NCBI GenBank assembly: GCA_002825515.1
Contig: PJET01000231.1
Span: 1 to 6,243 of the forward strand
Origin: Candidatus Thorarchaeota archaeon MP11T_1
GTDB taxonomy: Archaea; Asgardarchaeota; Thorarchaeia; Thorarchaeales; Thorarchaeaceae
Reading direction: 5' to 3'
DNA: 6,243 nucleotides
Shown here: piece after piece, positions 1 to 5,381 of the stretch
Layout of the letters: each line of letters starts with the position of its first letter
Position numbering within the stretch: the stretch's first letter is position 1
The notes under the pieces: model-generated
The model's database searches: none
Seen by the model: the letters and a program-made list of their open reading frames with translations, nothing else
Told to the model about the DNA's origin: nothing
Made by a program: the position numbers and the translations under genes

Positions 1-1
1 G

Positions 2-658
2 ATGATGCTTGCCAAATCACTGATGCTTACACAAGGCTACAAACGTATACTGATTGGGAGCGGCTATAGAAACTCAGACCTCATTGATTACACCAATATT
101 AGAACACGTTTCATGCATGACCTGGCAGCAAGCGGGGTCGCTATAATCCTTCGGGCTGACTTTGACCAGAATGTGGTCCTCGAAGGCAGTGTCATCTCAG
201 ATGGCCAGTTCTCTGAGGATGTCTATGTCCCAGCCGGAGGAACAGTGATGCCGATTTCGTGTGAGGCCATCGAGAAGAGGCTGACATATCTCGAGGTAAC
301 TGATCCTGAAGGACTGAAGGAAAGACTAGACAAACTGTCTATGAAGAATTTTGTAGCCGTTGTTGATGAATCACTCGAGAAGAGTGGATTCACTCGAAAA
401 GACATTGACTATCTCGGTCTCATTCGGATGAAGCGTAGTGCCTTTGAATTCGTTGCGAATGAACTTGGTGTAGACCCCTATGAACAATCGACATATTTCA
501 CTGAATGGGGTCACATGGGTCAGAATGATGCGATAGTTTCAATTGAAGAGGGTCTCAAGGATGGCAAGATTAAGGATGGGGACTTGGTAGTCCTAGCAGC
601 AGCAGGCATCGGCTGGTCTTGGAATGCAATGACAATAAAATGGGGAAAGAAGGAGTGA
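2..658 (+). CDS. 3-oxoacyl-ACP synthase III (FabH/KAS III-like), 3' part only
   Basis: This is the C-terminal two thirds of a thiolase-fold condensing enzyme, which would join an acyl-CoA starter to a (malonyl-type) extender in the cytoplasm. The 218 visible residues include a RNSD segment (23-26), the DGQFSEDVYVPAGG stretch (67-80), a segment LIRMKRS (140-146) where KAS III enzymes carry the catalytic-His loop, WGHMGQND (169-176) where FabH has its catalytic Asn, and a C-terminal VVLAAAGIGWSWNAMTIKWG typical of the family. FabH proteins are about 320-340 residues, so roughly 110 residues including the catalytic Cys lie upstream of the window; the ATG at 2 is probably internal. The expected catalytic His appears to be Arg142. 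The MaoC-type hydratase gene follows after five bases, so the two form an operon and probably act on the same acyl thioesters. It could be a non-FabH member of the family (an acyltransferase or HMG-CoA-synthase relative); the fold is sure, the substrate is not. Confidence 0.85.
   Translation: MMLAKSLMLTQGYKRILIGSGYRNSDLIDYTNIRTRFMHDLAASGVAIILRADFDQNVVLEGSVISDGQFSEDVYVPAGGTVMPISCEAIEKRLTYLEVTDPEGLKERLDKLSMKNFVAVVDESLEKSGFTRKDIDYLGLIRMKRSAFEFVANELGVDPYEQSTYFTEWGHMGQNDAIVSIEEGLKDGKIKDGDLVVLAAAGIGWSWNAMTIKWGKKE
651..655 (+). promoter_or_regulatory. Ribosome binding site for the MaoC-like gene
   Basis: AGGAG lies eight bases before the ATG at 664 and overlaps the end of the ketoacyl-synthase gene, whose stop is at 656-658. 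It favours the ATG at 664 over the in-frame ATG at 619. The upstream ATG would overlap the previous gene by 40 bases and add 15 residues before the usual MaoC start. Confidence 0.7.
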
Positions 659-663
659 AGAAA

Positions 664-1086
664 ATGGAAGTAACAAAGTATTCAGATATTAAGATGGGAC
701 AATCCGCAGAAGTTGTTCATACCGTTACTGAAGATGATATTCAGATTTTTGGAAACCTCAGTGGGGATTACAACCCACTACACTTTGATGAAGACTGGGC
801 AAAGACGACAATGTTTGGAGGTCGAATTGCTCATGGAATTCTAACAGCTTCTTTTGTCAGCACTGCAATTGGTATGAAACTCCCAGGACCCGGAACTATC
901 TATATGAGTCAGAGCATGCGTTTTCTTGGTCCTGTGAGAATTGGAGATACAATTACAGCTAGAGTAGAAGTTATCATGTTGAATGATGAGAAAGAACGAA
1001 TAACCTTGAAAACCACCTGCATAAATCAGGATAGTAAGATAGTAATGGATGGAGAGGCACTAGTCACACTAATGAAGATGGACTGA
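664..1086 (+). CDS. MaoC-like (R)-specific enoyl-CoA hydratase (PhaJ type)
   Basis: A 140-residue single hot-dog-fold hydratase, predicted to add water to trans-2-enoyl-CoA (or enoyl-ACP) and give the (R)-3-hydroxyacyl thioester, in the cytoplasm. The MaoC signature is complete: SGDYNPLHFDEDWA with the catalytic Asp35 and His40, followed by FGGRIAHGILTASFVS (51-66), which lines the acyl tunnel. The length matches the short PhaJ-type family (about 135-160 residues). The start at 664 is set by AGGAG at 651-655. The gene follows the FabH-like gene by five bases, so the pair is almost certainly translated from one message. Together they could elongate and hydrate acyl chains, or work in reverse in beta-oxidation-like breakdown; the sequence does not decide the direction. 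The 'MaoC-like hydratase' call is firm, the chain length and carrier (CoA or ACP) are unknown. Confidence 0.9.
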   Translation: MEVTKYSDIKMGQSAEVVHTVTEDDIQIFGNLSGDYNPLHFDEDWAKTTMFGGRIAHGILTASFVSTAIGMKLPGPGTIYMSQSMRFLGPVRIGDTITARVEVIMLNDEKERITLKTTCINQDSKIVMDGEALVTLMKMD

Positions 1087-1175
1087 TGATTCGTATGGAT
1101 AATGCAGAAAAAGCTTCCACCATCAGAAAGATAAGGCTTGATGATGAGTGGTAACAATACATGAGGTAGAGGAAA

Positions 1176-2078
1176 GTGGCGGAGCAGAAGGAAGATGTAC
1201 TCCCTGTTATTCATCTGCGGATTCGAATTTCCAGACCTTTAGAGGAAGTTTGGGAGAAGTTCTTGGATCCTGTCATCATGCTCCAATGGCTTGGTGATGA
1301 GATTAGTGCAGATGTGAGAGTAGGTGGTACTATCAGATTTCTTGGTCCACACGCTCCAACAACTCCTGAGCTAGCAAACTACTGGGATATTAAGGAGGTC
1401 AAAGATCAGAAAGTCCTTCTCTTAAGCTGGAGAATAATGGGTGTCGACACACTTCTCGTCATTAGATTCAATCCGATTGGACCCGGAACGATGATACAAG
1501 TGAATCATGGTGCGGTACCAGTATCTGCTCGCAATTACCATCTACCTGAACATTGGAATCTATTGCTAGCTAATTTCAAAGCTGCAGTTGAGCTTGGAGC
1601 TCCTGCGATACGGTTTAATTATTCAGATTATCATCCACTTCGAATCACACGGTATGACCCTGTTGATGTCCGCCTAAGCGTCATTTGTAAAACTCCTCCC
1701 TCACTCCCATTTGATGTATGGACAAATCCTGAGAAGTTGAAACACTTCATTCGTGCTGATCATCCTGTGGTCGACCGCCAATATGCTGGAATCTATACTT
1801 GGTGGGCGGAAGGTCGAGGTCCGGTAGTTTTCAAAAAGATGGTACCTGATCGTGAGCTAGAGTTCTCATGGGTACACGGTGATGAACCAGAAACCTTAGT
1901 CAATGTTCGGTTTGAAGAAGTCAATGATCATACCCTAGTTACTCTCCACCACCACAGCTTCCATTCACCAGAAGCAGTTGTTGGGTACGACATTGGCTGG
2001 TCGGGTATTCTTGCAGAACTCAAGCTCGTCTGTGAACTTGGCGAGTCCGGAATAGAGAGAATCAGTGATTGGGGCTGA
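1176..2078 (+). CDS. Tandem SRPBCC (AHSA1-like) two-domain protein
   Basis: A 300-residue soluble protein with two successive SRPBCC/AHSA1-type helix-grip domains, roughly residues 11-142 and 160-297. Each has the family layout: an opening beta strand, a helix (PLEEVWEKFLDPVIMLQWL; PFDVWTNPEKLKHFI), a G..I.F or Y.WW strand, the LLLSWR / LEFSW strand, a turn with a V.V/IRF strand, and a long C-terminal helix after a Trp (EHWNLLLANFKAAVELG; GWSGILAELKLVCELG). Such domains bind hydrophobic ligands in a deep cavity; some are cyclases or chaperone-cofactor relatives. No catalytic residue can be assigned. The start is GTG at 1176, preceded by GAGGT at 1163-1167; a stop at 1167-1169 in the same frame rules out a longer start. 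It lies 89 bases after the MaoC gene and may share its transcript, which hints at an acyl or polyketide-like ligand (inference). The 3' end has a decayed duplicate at 3001-3084. Confidence 0.8.
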   Translation: MAEQKEDVLPVIHLRIRISRPLEEVWEKFLDPVIMLQWLGDEISADVRVGGTIRFLGPHAPTTPELANYWDIKEVKDQKVLLLSWRIMGVDTLLVIRFNPIGPGTMIQVNHGAVPVSARNYHLPEHWNLLLANFKAAVELGAPAIRFNYSDYHPLRITRYDPVDVRLSVICKTPPSLPFDVWTNPEKLKHFIRADHPVVDRQYAGIYTWWAEGRGPVVFKKMVPDRELEFSWVHGDEPETLVNVRFEEVNDHTLVTLHHHSFHSPEAVVGYDIGWSGILAELKLVCELGESGIERISDWG

Positions 2079-2140
2079 TTTCTTTATCGGAAATAGAACA
2101 GGAGACAAATCAAATATCTGATTTCTCACTATTCTCTTGT

Positions 2141-2146
2141 GGAGGT
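2141..2146 (+). promoter_or_regulatory. Strong Shine-Dalgarno site for the beta-helix gene
   Basis: GGAGGT lies ten bases before the GTG at 2157 and closely matches the archaeal anti-SD sequence. It fixes the GTG as start, although no ATG is available nearby in this frame. Confidence 0.7.
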
Positions 2147-2156
2147 ATCATAAAAC

Positions 2157-2816
2157 GTGGAACGGAGGAATGCGATAGTTATTGGTCTGATATTGGGAAT
2201 CGCGTCCATAGGTGGAATACTCCTTCTTCATCTTCCAGATCTATTTCAAGTTCAACATGACCCAATCTTGATTGATGAAAATGAAGACTTTCAATCTCAG
2301 GAATGGCCAGGATCTGGTACATTAGATGATCCCTATCTTATCTCTGGTTTGTCAATCGTGTCAAGCGATATATGCATCAGTATTGAGAGTACAACGGTTC
2401 ACTTCACAATCCGAAACTGCTACATCTCTTCTACTGATCACATTTGTGCAATTCAATTCTCTAATATTGAAAATGGGGACTTCATCAATAATGAGGTTGT
2501 CGACAGTACGGGTCATGGACTATTGATACAGTCCTGCCAAGACGTTAGCATCACCTCAAATTCAATTAGCAATAATGGTCTTGATGGAATCAAACTCAAT
2601 ACTGCAGAGAATTGTGAAATTTCATCCAATACAATTAACAACAATGCAGGATCTGGTATTTCATTGTTATATTCTTGGTATTGTGAAATTTCATCAAACA
2701 TCATCACCAATAATGGTGAGTGGGGATTGTTGTTTACCAATTCGTATGGGAATGTTGAAACGGATAATACCTTCCAAGAAAATGAACTGGGAAGTATAGA
2801 TTACCAAAGTTGCTGA
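2157..2816 (+). CDS. Exported or membrane-anchored right-handed beta-helix protein (NosD-like repeats)
   Basis: A 219-residue protein. It starts with a short basic stretch (MERRN) and a hydrophobic segment (about residues 6-29), a signal peptide or N-terminal anchor, so the rest should lie outside the cell. The motif SGTLDDPYLISGLSI (about 53-67) is the usual entry of archaeal NosD/PbH1-type beta-helix proteins. It is followed by coils of about 23 residues with an asparagine ladder (FINNEVVDSTGHG, ITSNSISNNGLDG, ISSNTINNNAGSG, ISSNIITNNGEWG). These folds are found in carbohydrate-active and cell-surface proteins; no catalytic residues can be named. At 219 residues it is short, since relatives often run to 400 or more, so it may be C-terminally truncated; it ends in a weak coil (NELGSIDYQSC). 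The GTG start is backed by GGAGGT. It lies 79 bases after the SRPBCC gene and just before a strong hairpin. It looks unrelated in function to its neighbours and may be a late arrival at this locus. Confidence 0.75.
   Translation: MERRNAIVIGLILGIASIGGILLLHLPDLFQVQHDPILIDENEDFQSQEWPGSGTLDDPYLISGLSIVSSDICISIESTTVHFTIRNCYISSTDHICAIQFSNIENGDFINNEVVDSTGHGLLIQSCQDVSITSNSISNNGLDGIKLNTAENCEISSNTINNNAGSGISLLYSWYCEISSNIITNNGEWGLLFTNSYGNVETDNTFQENELGSIDYQSC
2611..2695 (+). repeat. Direct repeat from beta-helix coil duplication
   Basis: The 16-mer ATTGTGAAATTTCATC occurs at 2611-2626 and again at 2680-2695. The offset of 69 bases is exactly 23 codons, one coil of the beta-helix, and both copies encode Cys-Glu-Ile-Ser-Ser. 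The near-identity at DNA level suggests that one coil was duplicated or converted fairly recently. Confidence 0.8.
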
Positions 2817-2822
2817 CCACAA

Positions 2823-2846
2823 GCGGCCCTCTTCTTAGAGGTCCGC
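2823..2846 (+). other. Strong stem-loop just after the beta-helix stop codon
   Basis: GCGGCCCTCT (2823-2832) pairs with AGAGGTCCGC (2837-2846) across a TCTT loop: nine of ten pairs form, with one C-T mismatch in the middle. It begins seven bases after the stop of the beta-helix gene. It could end or protect that transcript, but no T-run follows it, as a classical intrinsic terminator would need. Further small hairpins follow at 2872-2882 (ATTC/GAAT) and 2910-2923 (GGGTT/AACCC, loop GGAC). The terminator role is a guess; the base pairing is directly visible. Confidence 0.55.
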
Positions 2847-3000
2847 GTTGATAAAGGGAAGAGTTCGTAACATTCGGTGAATGAAGACTCAGTCGAAAAG
2901 GAATGAACTGGGTTGGACAACCCTGCTCGGGTCGTGTGTTCCGCTCTTTCAAGCTCTATGGTTTAGTCAAAGATCCCTATGGTAGTTGTTTTGTTACATT

Positions 3001-3084
3001 GGATGGTCCGATATTCTGACTAAGCTGCAACTGGTCTGCGAGTTGAGTAAGTCTGGAATAGATAGAATCAGCGATTTGGGGTAA
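3001..3084 (+). pseudogene. Remnant of a second SRPBCC gene (3' end only)
   Basis: Read from 3001 this gives GWSDILTKLQLVCELSKS and onward to a TAA at 3082-3084. It matches the last 27 residues of the intact SRPBCC gene (1995-2078) at 19 of 27 residues and about 59 of 84 bases, with no gap and with the stop at the same place. Many differences are synonymous third-base changes, so the two copies diverged while still under selection before this one was lost. Just upstream the frame is broken: GTAGTTGTTTTGTTACATT resembles 1974-1994 minus two bases, and an in-frame TAG lies at 2983-2985. Scattered similarity may reach back to about 2838 (shared GAGGTCCG, then a possible D-N/E-P segment near 2916) over a length close to that of the intact second domain, but this is weak. 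There is no start codon or SD, so it is not an active gene. It ends nine bases before the convergent kinase-like gene. Confidence 0.75.
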
Positions 3085-3093
3085 TTCCACCTC

Positions 3094-3834
3094 TTAGATT
3101 GGCAGTAGTATAATTCCTGGGAAGAGGAACCACCACATACTCACTGCTGTGATCACTGGAATGAAGAAATTATCTGTCCAGCCAATGCTCAGAAACTCCG
3201 CTGCTGTCGTGAAACTCGTTATTAGAAAGATTTGAGGTAACACGTTCAGGACTATAGTGTCAGGAGAGAATAATACTAGTGACGTGATGATTGATAATGC
3301 TGTAAACAACAAAACTCCAATACTGCCTTCCAGTGACTTGTTGCGATATTTACGTTTGAAGAACTTGCCTCCGTAGGGACGACCAATCACTTCCCCAGCT
3401 GCATCACCCCATGAAACCGCAAGTATTGCTGCCACAAAAATCTCAGGTCTTGCGAAGAAAACAAGGAAGACAGTCATGAAAGATATAAGACCCATAAAAC
3501 CCGAAGCAAATGTATTGAGTTTTGACTCTTCTTCTCGACTTCCAGCTATTAACAATTCCCAAATCAATTCGCTCTTGTGAGCCCATGCGTACATTAGAAT
3601 TGTTAGGAAAATTCCCACTGCAAATGCAGGTCCACTTAAATTTGAATATGTGACAACTGTCAAAGCAATAACTGTGCCCATAATAATATGAACAAGTTTC
3701 CTTGGCTTCCAATGAGGCATACCCGATGCAGCCATGTAGTAGGCTGTTGTGAGTACTGCTGATACAATCAGCCCAGTAGCAATTGCCATGCCAATATCCA
3801 GCATGGCTAATTCCCCAAATATAAGATCCACCAT
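3094..3834 (-). CDS. Dolichol/phytol-kinase-like integral membrane protein
   Basis: A 246-residue polytopic membrane protein with about six or seven hydrophobic helices, of the SEC59/VTE5/DGK1 family, whose members use CTP to phosphorylate polyprenols, phytol or diacylglycerol. Visible family motifs are RKLVHIIMG (45-53), SWGDAAGEVIGRPYGG (141-156) with Asp144 in the presumed nucleotide/metal site, and KSLEGSIG (166-173), with TDNFFIPV near the C-terminus. In an archaeon a likely job is phosphorylation of an isoprenoid alcohol (geranylgeraniol or dolichol) for lipid salvage or glycan carriers; this is inferred from the family. The start is uncertain: ATG at 3834 has no clear SD, while the ATG at 3804 (residue 11) has GGGGA upstream and also keeps every helix. 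It is the last of three minus-strand genes and converges with the SRPBCC remnant. A relative acting as phosphatidate cytidylyltransferase is a less likely alternative. Confidence 0.8.
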   Translation of the reverse strand: MVDLIFGELAMLDIGMAIATGLIVSAVLTTAYYMAASGMPHWKPRKLVHIIMGTVIALTVVTYSNLSGPAFAVGIFLTILMYAWAHKSELIWELLIAGSREEESKLNTFASGFMGLISFMTVFLVFFARPEIFVAAILAVSWGDAAGEVIGRPYGGKFFKRKYRNKSLEGSIGVLLFTALSIITSLVLFSPDTIVLNVLPQIFLITSFTTAAEFLSIGWTDNFFIPVITAVSMWWFLFPGIILLPI

Positions 3835-3903
3835 CTTAGACGTAATTGAGTGAACGAAGGTAGTATTTCATTATTGTCCTTCTGTATGCATAACTTGCTG
3901 TAT

Positions 3904-4158
3904 TCAGTCGAGTGGTTCGCCCTTTATTCTCCAACTTGATTTTACTATGAATTTGACGTATGTCATCTGAAACATGACAAGAGCAAAACCAGCAAATATA
4001 CCTGCAACAATCGCAGTAATTGGGTCAAACGGAATATATCCTCTGATAGAGAGAGTAACTGAAACTGCACATGTGGCAATGATGAATATGCTGATGTAGA
4101 GAATTTTTGCTATTTTTTTTCTTGACTCAAGCTCCGGTCTAGGTTCTTCCATTGCCAT
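3904..4158 (-). CDS. Small two-helix membrane protein of unknown function
   Basis: I do not recognise the family. The 84 residues comprise a charged N-terminus (EEPRPELESRKK), a first hydrophobic helix at about 19-38, a short polar turn (RGYIPFDP), a second helix at about 47-68, and a basic tail (KFIVKSSWRIKG). Lysines and arginines on both outer ends predict that both termini face the cytoplasm. It starts at ATG 4158, or at ATG 4152 two codons later; a stop codon two codons upstream rules out a longer form, and no strong SD is visible. It sits 71 bases after the mtrH-like gene and 69 bases before the polyprenol-kinase-like gene on the same strand, so it may be co-transcribed with either. A run of eight A on the coding strand (4113-4120) lies in codons 14-16. 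Gene status is supported by the clean membrane topology and its place in a collinear set. Confidence 0.6.
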   Translation of the reverse strand: MAMEEPRPELESRKKIAKILYISIFIIATCAVSVTLSIRGYIPFDPITAIVAGIFAGFALVMFQMTYVKFIVKSSWRIKGEPLD

Positions 4159-4229
4159 TTTTATCCGGTTCTTTCTTGCAATGAATGAATAAGAGGAGTA
4201 CCATCACAGCAACAGCTGCTAATAATTGG

Positions 4230-5135
4230 TCAGCTTATGAGATACCTAGGGTGTGGTTTGTCTGGGCGAATCCTTTCCTCGATAAGAACTCCCGACAGAG
4301 CAACATCAATCATTGCGACAGAGGGATATACTATTGATGCATCCTTAGCTGGCCCCATCAGTACAAAATCTGCTCCAAGTATGACAGGCATAAGACTGGA
4401 TCCAACTAATGCAGGTTTCTTCGCATCTTTCCCGAATTTTGGTACAAGGCCTCTCCATGTACTAATTGCATTGTGAGCTCCGTTGCCAACCGGAAAGCCA
4501 TACTTATCTTTCAAAATCTGTTGCGTCTTGCAAGCTATCCCCAAAGTTGGAAGGTCCATAACTCCAGTATCTATCAAGACATTTGAGATTCCTGCATCTT
4601 TAGCCCTATCAACCAGTACATCCGCAAGTTGCATTCTTTTTGATACCGATATCATTGACTCCGAGTTAAAAGTTAGAAGTAATGCGTTTGTCAAACCAGT
4701 TTCTTTGATAACATTATAGAGTTCATCTTTTGTATCTGGAGTAAGAGAATTAATGATGACCCTGTTTAGAAAGCCTGCTTCTTTCGCAAATCTTATTCCA
4801 GCAGTATTAACTTCTAGTGAGTCAGATCCATCAATTAGCAAAGGGAATTCCGTTATATCCACAAGATATTGTAAATATGCTTCCATAGCTTCACTGGTTG
4901 TTGCGACGACATCTAGCATGGTTCCCAAACCAGTGCGTTCCGATAAGTCAGCCAAGATATTAAGAAGCGTTTCTGCTTCACTCTTGTCAAATTTTCCTGT
5001 AGCCGCATTTGCTACGATACGGTCTTTGGTGTAGAATATTGAGGGTATGAGTACTGTAGGAATACAACCTGGTAAACCTCCTATTCTGACACCACCGATT
5101 TCAAGAGTTCTCTGTTCTATCTTGTACTGGAACAT
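4230..5135 (-). CDS. mtrH: MtrH-family methyltransferase (tetrahydromethanopterin S-methyltransferase subunit H-like)
   Basis: A 301-residue TIM-barrel methyltransferase. In methanogens MtrH moves the methyl group between methyl-tetrahydromethanopterin and the corrinoid of MtrA; homologues elsewhere serve other corrinoid methyl-transfer systems. Family features are FQYKIEQRTLEIGGVRIGG at the N-terminus, PTVLIPSIFY, a DVV strand followed by the FPLLIDGSD strand, NRVIINSL, LLLTFNSES, NVLIDTGVMDLPTLG, and the late VGNGAHNAIS and LGADFVLMGP segments. The length agrees with MtrH (about 300-320). The start is placed at 5135, since AGGAG at 5144-5148 lies eight bases before it and MtrH proteins begin MF.(F/Y); an in-frame ATG at 5156 would add seven residues and swallow the SD. 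It stands first in a minus-strand group and has no MtrA, corrinoid protein or other Mtr subunit beside it, so a role in a non-methanogenic methyl branch is likely (inference). The family is certain, the methyl donor and acceptor are not. Confidence 0.9.
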   Translation of the reverse strand: MFQYKIEQRTLEIGGVRIGGLPGCIPTVLIPSIFYTKDRIVANAATGKFDKSEAETLLNILADLSERTGLGTMLDVVATTSEAMEAYLQYLVDITEFPLLIDGSDSLEVNTAGIRFAKEAGFLNRVIINSLTPDTKDELYNVIKETGLTNALLLTFNSESMISVSKRMQLADVLVDRAKDAGISNVLIDTGVMDLPTLGIACKTQQILKDKYGFPVGNGAHNAISTWRGLVPKFGKDAKKPALVGSSLMPVILGADFVLMGPAKDASIVYPSVAMIDVALSGVLIEERIRPDKPHPRYLIS

Positions 5136-5143
5136 ATGCAATA

Positions 5144-5148
5144 CTCCT
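5144..5148 (-). promoter_or_regulatory. Shine-Dalgarno site that sets the mtrH start
   Basis: AGGAG on the minus strand, eight bases before the ATG at 5133-5135. It lies inside the longer reading frame that opens at 5156, which argues against the longer start. Confidence 0.75.
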
Positions 5149-5156
5149 AATTTCAT

Positions 5157-5381
5157 GCCATGATTCGCACTTATGAATCTCTCTTAACCTATCCTTTTAT
5201 TATTGGGCTTGTTCAAATTATGATTTCCAAAATCAGAGTGATCAAGATGAAATTCTTGCTAAGTGATCTTGGTAATTAGAATAATGATTTTGAACTTGAA
5301 AAAAACTGGCACTTTAACGCTCTGGCTTTTGGTCTAGATTTATCTGTACTCAAACATATCTTTGAGCGGTGATTTAAAGAA
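5157..5381. promoter_or_regulatory. Divergent promoter region between mtrH-like and PhzF-like genes
   Basis: This 225-bp AT-rich stretch must hold the promoters of both outward-facing genes. Possible TATA elements are AATAATAAAA on the minus strand (5195-5204), about 60 bases before the mtrH start, and TTTAT at 5339-5343, about 40 bases before the PhzF start; both are weak guesses. Short inverted repeats are visible: TGATTT/AAATCA at 5221-5226 and 5230-5235, CAAAATCA at 5228-5235 with TGATTTTG at 5285-5292, GTTCAAA at 5211-5217 with TTTGAAC at 5289-5295, and CAAGAT at 5243-5248 with ATCTTG at 5266-5271. They could be operator sites or chance in AT-rich DNA. I see no convincing gene here. Confidence 0.4.
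5368..5373 (+). promoter_or_regulatory. Ribosome binding site for the PhzF-like gene
   Basis: GGTGAT, the 3' half of the archaeal SD consensus GGAGGTGAT, lies eight bases before the ATG at 5382 and supports that start. Confidence 0.55.

Noticed and set aside
619..663. Earlier ATG (619) for the MaoC-like gene.
   Set aside because: It overlaps the upstream gene by 40 bases. The ATG at 664 has a well-placed AGGAG and the usual MaoC N-terminus.
1086..1154. A 22-codon frame starting within the stop of the MaoC-like gene (TGATG overlap) and ending TAA.
   Set aside because: The stop-start overlap is suggestive, but it has no SD of its own, no hydrophobic or domain pattern, and is short enough to occur by chance.
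2734..2952. A 72-residue minus-strand frame over the beta-helix end and the hairpin region.
   Set aside because: It is antisense to a supported gene, has no SD, and its composition looks random. The stem-loop and the plus-strand remnant explain the region better.
2817..2955. A tRNA, SRP RNA or RNase P RNA in the structured stretch.
   Set aside because: No cloverleaf with T-loop consensus, and no conserved SRP or RNase P core motifs could be found by eye.
5136..5156. Longer start (ATG at 5156) for the MtrH-like gene.
   Set aside because: The added seven codons contain the AGGAG that serves the ATG at 5135, and MtrH proteins normally begin at the later methionine.
5220..5279. A 19-codon frame (ATG at 5220, TAG at 5277) in the divergent intergenic region, possibly a leader peptide.
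   Set aside because: No SD and no regulatory peptide signature; it lies over the palindromes and would end about 100 bases before the next gene.
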